A stretch of DNA of 64,000 nt from Spirobacillus cienkowskii (lineage in GTDB: Bacteria > Bdellovibrionota_B > Oligoflexia > Silvanigrellales > Silvanigrellaceae): assembly GCF_037081835.1 (NCBI RefSeq), contig NZ_CP146516.1, positions 186,001 to 250,000 of the forward strand. The letters are read 5' to 3'. The notes beneath the pieces were generated by a model that was not told where the DNA came from, searched no databases, and was given only the letters and a program-made list of their open reading frames with translations. Below are positions 8,628-17,551 of this stretch, one piece after another; position 1 is the stretch's first letter; every line of letters starts with the position of its first letter. The translations under genes were made by a program, and so were the position numbers.

Positions 8628-9482
8628 TTAATTTTTGCTTATCATGAAATTATACAAATCTTTGGATTGTAAGTTAAATTTCTTAGAGATTTCTTTACAA
8701 GCAAATTTAAGATGCACGCCTTCTTTAATAAGTTTTTGAACTTCTTGAATTGCTGTAGAGAAATTTTCTTCGGGGTTTATTTGTTCAGTTTGAAATATAT
8801 TAACGCAAACAACAAATTCTCCAATTATTTCGGGCAAATTTTTAAAAAAATCTGTTACTTCAATGATATTTCCAACTTTATGAGACTCAAATTTTTTTGA
8901 TATTTCTTTTGATACTGAAATTTGTAAATTTGAGTTTTGAAAAAATTCATTTATATTTTTTAATGTTGAGAGTAATCTTTTAGGGCTTTCAAAAAAAATT
9001 GCAATACATGGTGTAACGTTTTTCCAGCGTCTAAATTCTTCAAACTGTTCTTTCTGAGTTCTGCCAAGAAATGCAGAAAAAATACTTCTTGGTTGCAAAA
9101 ATCCACAAGCAGCTAAAGCAGCCGTCATGCTACTTGGGCCAGGAATACTTTGTACCAAAATATCATGTGTATGAGCCGCTGCAATAAGAGTAGATCCAGG
9201 ATCAGAGATGCACGGTGTTCCGGCATCGCTAATAATTGCCGCATTTTTTAGTTGAGAACTTAATAATTTATCAATTAAAAACTGCGTTTTGTTTTTTTCG
9301 TTATGTGAATGAAAACTTTCTAAATGTGTTTTAATCCCAAAATGATTTAATAATTTTCCAGAATGTCTAGTATCCTCGCATGCAATAAAGCTAACGTTTG
9401 ATAAAATTTCTTTGGCGCGGGGTGAAAAGTCGTTTAACGTACCAATTGGTGTAGCGACAATATATAAAGTACCGTTACTCAT
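8628..9482 (-). CDS. rsmI: 16S rRNA (cytidine1402-2'-O)-methyltransferase RsmI
   Basis: SAM-dependent tetrapyrrole-methylase-fold enzyme that 2'-O-methylates C1402 in the 16S rRNA decoding centre. The N-terminus GTLYIVATPIGTLNDFSPRA and the motifs CEDTRHS, SDAGTPCISDPG and PGPSS are diagnostic of RsmI. 284 residues is normal for the family. It is the last gene of a leftward operon: its ATG overlaps the stop of the MBL hydrolase gene (4-bp ATGA), indicating translational coupling. Confidence 0.96.
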   Translation of the reverse strand: MSNGTLYIVATPIGTLNDFSPRAKEILSNVSFIACEDTRHSGKLLNHFGIKTHLESFHSHNEKNKTQFLIDKLLSSQLKNAAIISDAGTPCISDPGSTLIAAAHTHDILVQSIPGPSSMTAALAACGFLQPRSIFSAFLGRTQKEQFEEFRRWKNVTPCIAIFFESPKRLLSTLKNINEFFQNSNLQISVSKEISKKFESHKVGNIIEVTDFFKNLPEIIGEFVVCVNIFQTEQINPEENFSTAIQEVQKLIKEGVHLKFACKEISKKFNLQSKDLYNFMISKN

Positions 9483-10333
9483 GTTGTTCCTAATTTATAA
9501 TTAAATGCTTCAGCAAAAAATTTTCCATTGTCATCTTTTTTTAAAATTCCAATGGGATTTTTAATATCATGGGTAAAAAAAAGTTTTCCATTTTTATTAA
9601 TTAAGTCTTCTAAAAGAGTTTTTTTTTCGTCGATAACAAGTTCTGGATAGCGATCATAGCCCATAGTAATAGGAACATGAACCCAAGAAAAACCTGGAAT
9701 CAGATCGCTTGCAAAAACAAGTGGACCATCATTTAAGTGAATTTCGGATAGCATGAGACCTGGTGTATGTCCATGAGAAAAACGAAAAGTGATAAAAGGA
9801 GATAAGTCTGTATGGCTCTGACTGTCTACAAGTACCAATCGACCAGATTTTTGAAGTAATTGGTTAATCAGTGGAATAAAAGAAGCTTTATCTCGTGGAT
9901 GTGGGTTGAGAGCGCGAGACCAATGTTCTTTCCCAACATAAAATTGAGCATTAGGAAATAATAGACGTGTTTCACCTTCGCCGTAAGCAGATAAAATGCC
10001 GCCAGCATGATCAAAATGTAGATGAGATAAAATGACAATATCAATATCTTTATCAGATAAATTATATTTTTCTAGATTTTTTAATAAAATATGCTCGTTT
10101 TCGACAACACCATAACGTTCTTTTAATTTTGGTTCAAAAAAAGCCCCTACCCCAGCTTCGAGCAAAATATTTTTACCATTAATATTTTTAAGTAATAGAG
10201 AGCGGCACGCTAATGGAATTCGATTTAAAGAATCTGAACTTGTCCAAGATTGCCAAATTGCTTTAGGAGCGTTTCCAAACATCGCTCCGCCATCAAGCAT
10301 TTGGGTGTTACCTTCAAGAGATATAATATCCAT
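9479..10333 (-). CDS. MBL-fold metallo-hydrolase
   Basis: Zinc-dependent hydrolase of the metallo-beta-lactamase superfamily. The metal motif SHLHFDHAGG (HxHxDH) is complete, with further ligands in SHGHTPG and the Asp in FASDLIPG. The N-terminus (EGNTQMLDGGAMFGNAPKAIW) places it near the AHL-lactonase/YtnP-like branch, but the substrate cannot be called. The start was set at the ATG at 10333 because GAGG lies 9 nt upstream; an ATG at 10348 has no ribosome site. Fourth gene of the pilD-rsmI operon, 5-20 bp after the unknown anchored protein and overlapping rsmI. Confidence 0.85.
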   Translation of the reverse strand: MDIISLEGNTQMLDGGAMFGNAPKAIWQSWTSSDSLNRIPLACRSLLLKNINGKNILLEAGVGAFFEPKLKERYGVVENEHILLKNLEKYNLSDKDIDIVILSHLHFDHAGGILSAYGEGETRLLFPNAQFYVGKEHWSRALNPHPRDKASFIPLINQLLQKSGRLVLVDSQSHTDLSPFITFRFSHGHTPGLMLSEIHLNDGPLVFASDLIPGFSWVHVPITMGYDRYPELVIDEKKTLLEDLINKNGKLFFTHDIKNPIGILKKDDNGKFFAEAFNYKLGTT

Positions 10334-10353
10334 TAAATTAAGCCTCATTTTTA

Positions 10354-11952
10354 TTAGAATTTTGTTGGATTGTCGTGGCTATCAACATAAGGGTCAATGC
10401 TTTCTAAAAAAGGAGCCATAGATTTAACTGGAATTTCGGATTGAATAATAACCCATCGACCATTGCGATTGATGTATGGTCCTGGCAAAGGAATTAAACC
10501 TCTAGGAAGGACATAGTTACCAAAAGAAATAGATTTTGTAATAAAAATTCTTAAAGCATTTAAAGTTTCGGGATTTAATTCTTTGCCATTATTTGCAAAT
10601 AAATCACCAATTGGTGTATAGAGTCTAATTTTTGGAATAAGTTTATGACCATCTGTTTCAAATGTTATCGATGCATTTTCTGAATAGCTAGTGATTTTAT
10701 TAATTGTACTTTCAAAATTTGCGAAAGTAATTTCACCAGATGGAGATGAAAAGTAGTCAGATAAAATTGAAGAATTTTTTCTGAGCCTTTCTATAAAGTC
10801 AATAATTTTAATTTGTGCTGAAATCATATCAAATAAAAATGTAATGCTAGAATAATTTTTAAATGATTCTGTGGGCAAAAAGAAATCTGCTCCCGAAGAT
10901 GAAACAGAAGTTAAAATATTACTTGAATCTTGATTTTCTTGCTTTTGAACTAATTTTTCGACAAATAAATTTTGATTAGAAAAAACAATTGTGTGTCCTT
11001 GAATACTCCAAAATACGTCTAGATTAATACTTGAGTCTTTGTTTAATAGTGTAAGAATGTTATGAAAGTTTTTTCTAAAGTCTATTCGTTTGAAACCAAA
11101 TCGCCCACAAAAATCCCAAGGATTTATTTTTTCGGAACATATAGAATTTAAAAAATGTTTAGGGTTTTTAATAGAAAAAATAATTTTAGAGTGATTAATG
11201 TTTTTTTGTTTATCATAATTTACGTGTTCTATAGAAATATTAATTGAATGATTTATTAAAAAATTTTTTACTAAAACTGGAAAATTATTAAATATAATAT
11301 TTTTTAATATTTGTGATGATGTATTTAAAGTTTGTTTAAAATTATTTTCAATAGCTAATAATAAATCTTCTTTTAACGTGAGTTGTAATTGAGTTGCTCC
11401 GCCTAACAATAATGTTTTGCCATTCCACAATTCTTCAACTAATGAAGTTAAAGGCATTGCAAAAGGGCTGTCATTGTTTTGAGAATCAACTATTAAAGGT
11501 TTATTGTTTTCTTCGAATTCAGAGTACAAATTATTTCTAAAAATAATAGGATTATATAAATAAACATCATCTTGTGACTCTGTAGATGAGAGTATATCAT
11601 TTAATATATTGTCAACAATAGTAAAAATTTTTGCAGAATTTTGTGGTTGAATATCAAAAATTAAAAAACCTTGAGCTCCAATGTTTTTAGTTGGTGGTTC
11701 ACTTATTTCTTTTGCTTTATTATTTTCTAAACCTAAATTTTTTGAAAAGTTAAAAAGCTGATTATTTGCGCTTTTTGTGTAGTTAAATGCCATTGCAAAC
11801 GTTGGTTTCCCTACTTTTTGCGCAAGATAAGATAACTGAGGGGTATTAGATTTTAAATTTTGATAAAAAACTACTAGTGCAATTGTTGTAATACAGCATC
11901 CTGTAACAACTATTATTGTAAATAATTTTAGTAAAATTACAAACAATTTCAT
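10354..11952 (-). CDS. Unknown membrane-anchored periplasmic protein
   Basis: A 532-residue protein with one N-terminal transmembrane segment (about residues 5-30) and a long, presumably periplasmic domain. No known family is recognised. It contains several F/Y-rich beta-strand-like stretches, a short Cys pair (SICSEK, WDFCG) and a conserved-looking C-terminal block (PRGLIPLPGPYINRNGRWV). The architecture recalls DUF3352-type anchored proteins, but this is only a resemblance. It is embedded between uvrD and the MBL hydrolase with 32-bp and about 5-bp gaps, so it is expressed in that operon. Confidence 0.7.
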   Translation of the reverse strand: MKLFVILLKLFTIIVVTGCCITTIALVVFYQNLKSNTPQLSYLAQKVGKPTFAMAFNYTKSANNQLFNFSKNLGLENNKAKEISEPPTKNIGAQGFLIFDIQPQNSAKIFTIVDNILNDILSSTESQDDVYLYNPIIFRNNLYSEFEENNKPLIVDSQNNDSPFAMPLTSLVEELWNGKTLLLGGATQLQLTLKEDLLLAIENNFKQTLNTSSQILKNIIFNNFPVLVKNFLINHSINISIEHVNYDKQKNINHSKIIFSIKNPKHFLNSICSEKINPWDFCGRFGFKRIDFRKNFHNILTLLNKDSSINLDVFWSIQGHTIVFSNQNLFVEKLVQKQENQDSSNILTSVSSSGADFFLPTESFKNYSSITFLFDMISAQIKIIDFIERLRKNSSILSDYFSSPSGEITFANFESTINKITSYSENASITFETDGHKLIPKIRLYTPIGDLFANNGKELNPETLNALRIFITKSISFGNYVLPRGLIPLPGPYINRNGRWVIIQSEIPVKSMAPFLESIDPYVDSHDNPTKF

Positions 11953-11984
11953 ACTTTTTAAATTCCTTATCTTAATTAAGTAAG

Positions 11985-13997
11985 TTATCTGAAAAGTTCA
12001 AAAAGCTTTCTGGCAGCGTCCATTCTTTTGGCTTCTTCAGAGTTTGGATCTGTTTGATCTATCTTAATTAAATTATTTGGAATTGCAGAAAGAAATCTAG
12101 ATTTTTTTGGTTCGATATCATTATGATTTGCTCTCCCTTGTTTTCTAAAACCACAATGAGAAATAAATAATCGATATTTTGCTCTAGTAATTGCAACGTA
12201 GAAAAGTCGTCTTTCTTCTGCTACTAAATTAGAAAAAGGTATACTTTTTTCATGAGGAATGATTCCTTCTTCAACTCCAATTAAAAATACATTTGGAAAT
12301 TCTAGACCCTTAGATGAATGCATTGTCATTACTTGAACCTTGTTTGTTGATTCTTGAGATTTGCCAAAAAAATCTCTATCCAAGTGAAGTGCATCAATTA
12401 CAGCTTGTATGTTTTCTTCTCTAAGTTCAAGTTTTTCTATAACACTAAATACTTTTTCAACAAGTTCGATTCTAAATTTTGCAACCTGCATATTTACAGA
12501 AGTACTGAGAATTTCTTTTTTTAAACCTAAATACTCATAACATTCCCTGAGATAATTTGATATCTCAAAAATATTATTGCCTTGTTTTAATTTTTCACCA
12601 AATTTATTCCAATTATTTAAAAAATCTTCTATACCTTTATGTTCTTTTGCTAAAATTGATAATACACTTTTAAAGTCAGTACTATTGTTATTTTGCGTTT
12701 GTTGATTATATGTATTTTTAATTTTTTCTAGGGTAGTTATTCCTATACCCCTTGATGGAGTATTTATTATTCTAAATAAACTATTTAAATCATTTCCATT
12801 ATGTGCAAGTTTTAAATAAGAAAATAAATCTTTAACTTCTTTACAATCAAAAAATTCGTTTCCGCCATAAATTTTATATGGAATTTGTTTTTCAATAAAG
12901 ACTTGTTCAATAGGAATAGTTTGTTTATTTGACCTTACAAGAACCGCAACCTGTTCAAAACTAAAATTATGAATTTCTTTTTTTAGTTTGCTAATTGTTT
13001 CTGCTACAAAAATACTTTCATCTCTTTCGTTTTCGCTAGAATAAATTGTAATAGGGTATAGATTTGGCTGTTTGCTCCATAATTCTTTTCCAAGACGTTC
13101 CGTGTTTTCTCTAATTACAGAATTTGCGGCATTTAATATGTTAGGGCTACATCTGTAATTTTGTTCGAGTGTAATTTTTGTACATTCTGGAAAATGCTTT
13201 ATAAAATCAGAAATGACTGAGGGCCTTGCTCCTCTCCAAGAGTAAATGCTTTGATCATCATCTCCCACTGCACAAACATTTTTTAGCTTAGAAGATAATG
13301 TGCAAATTAAATTAAATTGAGCATAACTTGTATCTTGGTATTCATCGACCATTAGGTATAAAATTTTTGATTGAATATTATTTAATAATTCGTTATTTTT
13401 TTTGAGACCTAAAAGTGTTAAATAAACAATGTCATCAAAGTCTATTAAATTATATAATCTAAGTCTTCTATTGTATGAATTAAATAATTTAGCTAAAATT
13501 TTACCATCAAATATATTACCATTTTTCTTAAAATCATCTTCTGTATAAAGGTTATCTTTGTAAAATGAAATTTTTTGACTTGCTTCTTGAATAGATAAAA
13601 TTTCTTCTAAATTAAGTTCTTTTAATGAGTCTTTTAGAATATTTAAACTTTCATTTTCATCAGAAATCGAAAAGTCTTTATTTAGAGAAAAATAATTATA
13701 ATATTTTCTAAGAATTTTTAAAGCAAAAGAGTGAAAAGTAGATAGCTCAACTTTTTTTGCAATTTTTTCTCCAATAAGAGAAGCTAATCTTGCATGCATT
13801 TCTTTTGCAGCTTTATTGGTAAAGCTTACTGCAACAATTGATTCTGGCTTAACTCCTGAATAAATCATCCAAGCAATTCTTGATGTGATAACTTTAGTTT
13901 TTCCGGTACCTGCTCCAGCAATAACAAGTACAGGACCATTAATCGCTGTGACAGCTTTTTTTTGTTCGTTATTTAAGGAATGCAGTAAATGTTCCAT
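11985..13997 (-). CDS. UvrD/PcrA/Rep-type superfamily 1 DNA helicase
   Basis: ATP-dependent 3'-5' helicase for repair or fork restart, 670 residues. Motifs in order: Q motif LNNEQKKAV, Walker A GAGTGKT, motif II DEYQDTS, motif III GDDDQSIYSWRGA, motif IV QNYRCS, motif V TMHSSKGLEF and motif VI VAITRAK. It is shorter than UvrD/PcrA (about 720) and close to Rep; the C-terminus lacks the Tudor-like end. It starts 10 bp after the pilD stop and is the second gene of the leftward operon. Confidence 0.95.
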   Translation of the reverse strand: MEHLLHSLNNEQKKAVTAINGPVLVIAGAGTGKTKVITSRIAWMIYSGVKPESIVAVSFTNKAAKEMHARLASLIGEKIAKKVELSTFHSFALKILRKYYNYFSLNKDFSISDENESLNILKDSLKELNLEEILSIQEASQKISFYKDNLYTEDDFKKNGNIFDGKILAKLFNSYNRRLRLYNLIDFDDIVYLTLLGLKKNNELLNNIQSKILYLMVDEYQDTSYAQFNLICTLSSKLKNVCAVGDDDQSIYSWRGARPSVISDFIKHFPECTKITLEQNYRCSPNILNAANSVIRENTERLGKELWSKQPNLYPITIYSSENERDESIFVAETISKLKKEIHNFSFEQVAVLVRSNKQTIPIEQVFIEKQIPYKIYGGNEFFDCKEVKDLFSYLKLAHNGNDLNSLFRIINTPSRGIGITTLEKIKNTYNQQTQNNNSTDFKSVLSILAKEHKGIEDFLNNWNKFGEKLKQGNNIFEISNYLRECYEYLGLKKEILSTSVNMQVAKFRIELVEKVFSVIEKLELREENIQAVIDALHLDRDFFGKSQESTNKVQVMTMHSSKGLEFPNVFLIGVEEGIIPHEKSIPFSNLVAEERRLFYVAITRAKYRLFISHCGFRKQGRANHNDIEPKKSRFLSAIPNNLIKIDQTDPNSEEAKRMDAARKLFELFR

Positions 13998-14007
13998 AAG
14001 TCAATTT

Positions 14008-14868
14008 TTATCCAAATAGATAATGTGCAATTTCTACACCAAAGGTGCTGACTAAAAAGGCTCCAAATCCTAAAAATGGTCCAAAAGGAATAGCTTCTTT
14101 TAAGCCATTTTTTGTTATAATTCCCCAAATTATTCCAACAATAGCACCAGTTATACTCGCATAAAATAAAGTAAAAACAATCCCTTTCCAACCTAAAACT
14201 GCGCCTAAAAAACCCAAATATTTAACATCTCCCATTCCCATTCCATCTTTATTTCTTATGAGTTTATATAAAGAAGATATGCCGTAAAGTCCTCCTGCTC
14301 CTGCCACAATTCCAATTAGGCTTTCAAGCCATCCAAGTTCTGGGTTAAGAGAGCCAATTATAAAGCCAATTATGGTTCCAGGTATTGTAATGAAATCTGG
14401 TAAAATTCTCTGTTTTATATCGATAATTGATAAAGCAATACCTGTATAAATAATCCATAATGAAGTAAAAAATGGAACAAAATTAGTAAAATGAAATTTA
14501 CCAAATTGAATTGAATTATCATAATTAAAATAAGGTATAATATTTATTAAATCTAATGGAGTTAAAAATTTAAAAAATACAAAAAGTGTTAAAATTCCAG
14601 TTAATAACTCAACAAATGGATATTGATATGAGATTTTTGTTTTACAATTTGAGCACTTTCCTTTTGTTAAGAAAAAACCAATAATAGGAATAAGATCTAT
14701 ATTTGGAATATTTTTTTTACAATGAGTGCAAAAACTTCTTGGTGAAACAAGAGATATTTTTTGTGGAACTCTATAGGCAACTACATTTAAAAAACTGCCA
14801 ATACTAACTCCAAATGCAAAAATAAATATTCCAATAATAATATTCAATGTATTTAATTCAACAGACAT
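14008..14868 (-). CDS. pilD: Type IV prepilin peptidase / N-methyltransferase
   Basis: Inner-membrane aspartyl protease that cleaves type IV pilin and pseudopilin leaders and methylates the new N-terminus. About 286 residues with eight hydrophobic segments. The N-terminal domain has the GSFLNVVAYR motif and two CxxC pairs (CTHC, CSNC) for zinc; the catalytic aspartates are in DIKQRILPD and GMGDVKYLG (GxGD). The ATG at 14868 is preferred because AAGGA precedes it; an in-frame start at 14904 adds 12 polar residues. It heads the operon pilD-uvrD-unknown-MBL-rsmI and is divergent from smpB. Confidence 0.95.
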   Translation of the reverse strand: MSVELNTLNIIIGIFIFAFGVSIGSFLNVVAYRVPQKISLVSPRSFCTHCKKNIPNIDLIPIIGFFLTKGKCSNCKTKISYQYPFVELLTGILTLFVFFKFLTPLDLINIIPYFNYDNSIQFGKFHFTNFVPFFTSLWIIYTGIALSIIDIKQRILPDFITIPGTIIGFIIGSLNPELGWLESLIGIVAGAGGLYGISSLYKLIRNKDGMGMGDVKYLGFLGAVLGWKGIVFTLFYASITGAIVGIIWGIITKNGLKEAIPFGPFLGFGAFLVSTFGVEIAHYLFG

Positions 14869-14982
14869 GTCATTTTCCTTGACAAAATTAAAGAATTCAA
14901 TCAACTATGCTGCTTGGACTGTTTTTGCCAGTATCTTACTTGTTACATATGGCAATGCAATAGAATTGAACACGAGTGTAAT

Positions 14983-15426
14983 ATGAAATCAATCTCAAAA
15001 AATAGAAAAGCTTGGCATGATTACTACATCGAAGAAAAGTTTGAAGCTGGTATTAGTTTAAAAGGAAGTGAGGTAAAAGTACTGAGAGAAGGACATGGCA
15101 GTATTGTAGAAGGTTATGCCTTAGTTCGAGAAGGTCAGGCTTGGTTAGTGAACGCTTATATTCCCACCTTAAAAAATGCCAGTTATCTTAATCATGCAGA
15201 AAGACGTGAGCGCAGGTTATTATTAAAGCGTAAGGAAATAGAAAAATTAGATGCCGCAACAAGACAAAAAGGATATACATTGATTCCTTTAGAAATGTAT
15301 TTTGATGACAACAATAGAATTAAAATTGAGTTGGGGCTTGCAAAAGGTAAAGCGCATCATGACAAGCGTGAATCTGCAAAAGAAAAAGACGCAAAAAAAG
15401 AGGCTCAAAGAGCATTGCGCCGTTAA
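14983..15426 (+). CDS. smpB: SsrA (tmRNA)-binding protein SmpB
   Basis: Partner of tmRNA in trans-translation that rescues stalled ribosomes. 147 residues from ATG 14983, matching the family start (SISKNRKAWHDYYIEEKFEAGI). The core GSEVKVLREG, SYLNHAERRERRLL and GLAKGKAHHDKRE and the basic C-terminal tail (KEKDAKKEAQRALRR) are all present. The frame is open upstream to 14914, but those residues (Cys-rich) do not match SmpB. No tmRNA gene was found in the window. Confidence 0.96.
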   Translation: MKSISKNRKAWHDYYIEEKFEAGISLKGSEVKVLREGHGSIVEGYALVREGQAWLVNAYIPTLKNASYLNHAERRERRLLLKRKEIEKLDAATRQKGYTLIPLEMYFDDNNRIKIELGLAKGKAHHDKRESAKEKDAKKEAQRALRR

Positions 15427-15433
15427 AATTCAA

Positions 15434-15895
15434 TTAATCAATGTCAACATTTATTGTAAAAGTTTTATCGTTTTCAAGGGATTTTGCAGTCGGTGATTCA
15501 CTTTTCTGACGAGCCACAATAGTGATAGTTGTTTTTCCTTCTCCAATAAAAGAAAATTTGTAAACAACGTTGCCAGAGTTTCCAAGAGCCACTCCTTTAG
15601 GCATACAGCATTTATTTTTCCCATCAAACTTTACCATTGAACCAGAAAAACGAGGTTCAAGATAATTATAGGATGTTGTTGTAATATCTTTGAGTACAAC
15701 AGCAATTTTATCATCTTTGTCAACTTCGATAGAAACAGAATCTTTATTTAAACCACTAATGATTTTATAACCCTGTATTTCATTTTGTGAGGGTAAGTTG
15801 TTGTTTTCTTCTATCGACCTGCTGGAGGTTGAGCACCCAACCATAAAAGAACCAATTGCATAAAAAATTCCGAGTAACTTGACTGTTTTAATCAT
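15434..15895 (-). CDS. Putative lipoprotein with chagasin-like (I42) inhibitor fold
   Basis: A 153-residue protein with a lipoprotein signal (lipobox MVGC, Cys about residue 21). The mature part resembles chagasin-family cysteine-protease inhibitors: a TTTSYNYL segment in the position of the NPTTGYxW loop, then GNSGNVVYKFSFIGEGKTTI in the position of the GxG loop and following strand, and an ending (KTFTINVDID) like the family's final strand. The RPW loop is replaced by ARQKSES. Family membership is inference from pattern, not certain. It converges on smpB 7 bp away. Confidence 0.55.
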   Translation of the reverse strand: MIKTVKLLGIFYAIGSFMVGCSTSSRSIEENNNLPSQNEIQGYKIISGLNKDSVSIEVDKDDKIAVVLKDITTTSYNYLEPRFSGSMVKFDGKNKCCMPKGVALGNSGNVVYKFSFIGEGKTTITIVARQKSESPTAKSLENDKTFTINVDID

Positions 15896-15957
15896 TTTAA
15901 TTCCTCAAGAAAAAATTAATCTTATATAAATTATTATTATAATTAAAAATTCAATTT

Positions 15958-16017
15958 CCAGCAATGTTAAAATGATTGAGTGTAAACGGTATGTAATTAT
16001 AGAGATTGCATTGCTGG
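15958..16017. repeat. 9-bp inverted repeat flanking a 42-nt loop
   Basis: CCAGCAATG at 15958-15966 pairs with CATTGCTGG at 16009-16017. The loop contains a promoter-like pair on the plus strand (TTGAGT, 16 bp, TATAGA). It lies just after the stop of the 214-residue protein gene. Its role is unknown. Confidence 0.5.
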
Positions 16018-16029
16018 ATTTGTTTTTTA

Positions 16030-16674
16030 TTAGCTAACACTGCAAGTTAGTTTTGAAAGAGATTCTTTTCCTGTAGAAATCACAGAGTCCCACGAACGTC
16101 TTGCTTCATCGCCTTGAAATTCTTCATCGTATGTTTCTAAAAGGTCTTGGATACCGTCGGCGTCTTCTAAGAGACTTAACGCATTAACGGCCGAGCGAAA
16201 GTAGCGCGCTGCTTCATTAGGATGCCTTTTTACTTTTAAGCAAAGACGTCCCATTTCTTCATACCATTGAGCCTTTTCTTCGGGCAATGCGTATTCTCCA
16301 CTTTCTCCAAGTAAATAAATGTATGAATTTAAAGCGCGGACGTGATCGCGCGCTGCAATCATTTCTGCTATTTTGGGGGAAAGAGTTTGAATGGTTTTGC
16401 GGGCACGCACTTGTTCTCTTCTTTTGTCTTCAAGACTTTCTTGAGAATTTCTTTCAATAATACGTTCGCAATATGCTTTTAAAAGGCGCAAATCTTCAGG
16501 AAGAACCTGATCGCGCTCTGTTTCCAAAGTTGGATTGATTTGGCGAAATAGATTTAGTAATTCAGGCGGTTGAACGTGTAAGTAGCTTGCAAGGACTTGT
16601 ATTGCCCATGGTCTTTCATCTGGCCATACCCTTTCAGCTCGTTCCATTTGCCTAATCAGTTCGTGCATATCCAT
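16030..16674 (-). CDS. Helical (TPR-like) cytoplasmic protein, unknown function
   Basis: About 214 residues, start ATG 16674 chosen because AAGGAG lies 6 nt upstream; the frame is open further to 16740 without a site. No signal peptide. The sequence is rich in alpha-helix-forming residues and in its second half has TPR-like repeats (ALNSYIYLLGESGEYALPEEKAQWYEEMGRLCLKV is split between two helices, then EAARYFRSAVNALSLL). The N-terminal part (MHELIRQMERAERVWPDERP) is not recognised. Base composition is less AT-rich than its neighbours, consistent with a conserved core gene. Confidence 0.65.
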   Translation of the reverse strand: MDMHELIRQMERAERVWPDERPWAIQVLASYLHVQPPELLNLFRQINPTLETERDQVLPEDLRLLKAYCERIIERNSQESLEDKRREQVRARKTIQTLSPKIAEMIAARDHVRALNSYIYLLGESGEYALPEEKAQWYEEMGRLCLKVKRHPNEAARYFRSAVNALSLLEDADGIQDLLETYDEEFQGDEARRSWDSVISTGKESLSKLTCSVS

Positions 16675-17170
16675 AGCGTCTCCTTGATGGCTTCTCTTCT
16701 TATTAATAACAATACAGCAAACAACAAGCTTAAAAAACATTCAGCAACAAATACATGCGACTTTAACTCGCAATGGTCAAGACAATTTTTTGGCTTCTTT
16801 GGAATTTTGATTCTTATCGTCCTTGATTTTAAGTGAATTGTCTGTCTTATGGCTGACTTTGTAAATTGCAAAAAAAATATTTCTTTTTTTTTTAAATAAT
16901 TTTAGTTTATTATATGTTATTGAGATTGTGTCTCAAAAAGTAGCAAAAAAATTTAACGTGTCTCATATACCACACATTTGTCATAACCTGAATCAAAAAA
17001 GATACACTTTATTTTAAGAATTGTATCAAATTATTTTTTTTTACTATAAAATCATATGTTTTTGATTTGGCATGAATGTTGCTTACTAGAAAGTGTTATA
17101 CATAGTTTCTATTTTTAAGTTTTGTTTAAAAAATAGAGGTTTTTGTATCTTTTTTGAAGAGGAGTGATTC
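16675..17170. promoter_or_regulatory. 496-bp regulatory region with sigma54-type promoter downstream
   Basis: No gene is seen between the helical-protein gene and the 72-residue protein. It contains TTGAGA-5-TCTCAA (16920-16936), a second TGTCTCAT copy at 16960, a GATACA/TGTATC inverted repeat near 17000-17027, and the GG-N10-GC promoter listed separately. Confidence 0.5.
17068..17083 (+). promoter_or_regulatory. Candidate sigma54 (RpoN) -24/-12 promoter
   Basis: TGGCATGAATGTTGCT matches the consensus TGGCAYR-N4-TTGCW, with GG and GC exactly 10 bp apart. The predicted start is near 17095, about 75 bp before the ATG of the 72-residue protein. An inverted repeat about 130-150 bp upstream is where an enhancer-binding activator would sit. 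Confidence 0.55.
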
Positions 17171-17389
17171 ATGAACTCATTTTTAAATACAATTAAAAAT
17201 ATTAGTCAATCTCCAAATTATAGTTCTTCAGCAAATTTAACAAAAGCTATTGCTGAAAATCTTTTTAAAGATTTAAGAGAATATGGGCTCGCTGACAAAG
17301 ATATTGTTGCTATTTCTTCGGAAATACTAAATAAATTAACTGATGATTTAAAAAATCGTAACGCCAAAAATAATAATTCAGAAAGTTAA
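17171..17389 (+). CDS. Small hypothetical protein behind sigma54-type promoter
   Basis: A 72-residue, Asn/Ser/Lys-rich, mostly helical soluble protein with no Cys, signal peptide or known family. It has a strong ribosome site (AGAGGAG, 7 nt before ATG) and its own rho-independent terminator, so it is a compact, independently controlled unit. The core LTKAIAENLFKDLREYGLADKDIVAISSEIL alternates hydrophobic residues as in a short two-helix protein. Function unknown. Confidence 0.7.
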   Translation: MNSFLNTIKNISQSPNYSSSANLTKAIAENLFKDLREYGLADKDIVAISSEILNKLTDDLKNRNAKNNNSES

Positions 17390-17436
17390 AACCTAATTAT
17401 TTTTACCACTATTTATTACTAGGTTTTATTTTTTTA
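17388..17436 (+). terminator. Rho-independent terminator of the 72-residue protein gene
   Basis: Arms AAAACCTA (17388-17395) and TAGGTTTT (17420-17427) pair perfectly and are followed by ATTTTTTT. The first arm overlaps the TAA stop. Confidence 0.75.
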
Positions 17437-17450
17437 TAAGTAAAATGTAT

Positions 17451-17551
17451 GAAAGAGTTTAATAATTAAATTATCAAACTCTTCATAGGTAGGTACAGAT
17501 TTTTAAATAATCTGTAGCAAAAGAGGAGCAAGATAAACCTTAAAGTTTATC
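17451..17551. repeat. Three consecutive hairpins after the H1-like gene
   Basis: Hairpins at 17451-17484 (long arm around AGAGTTT/AAACTCT), 17495-17515 (ACAGATT/AATCTGT) and 17532-17551 (GATAAAC/GTTTATC). The last includes the stop codon of the H1-like gene. On the minus strand they would cap its mRNA 3' end. Confidence 0.6.

Noticed and set aside
16656-16871. 71-codon minus-strand ORF upstream of the helical-protein gene
   Set aside because: No ribosome site, no recognised residues, and it overlaps the leader and start of the better-supported gene.
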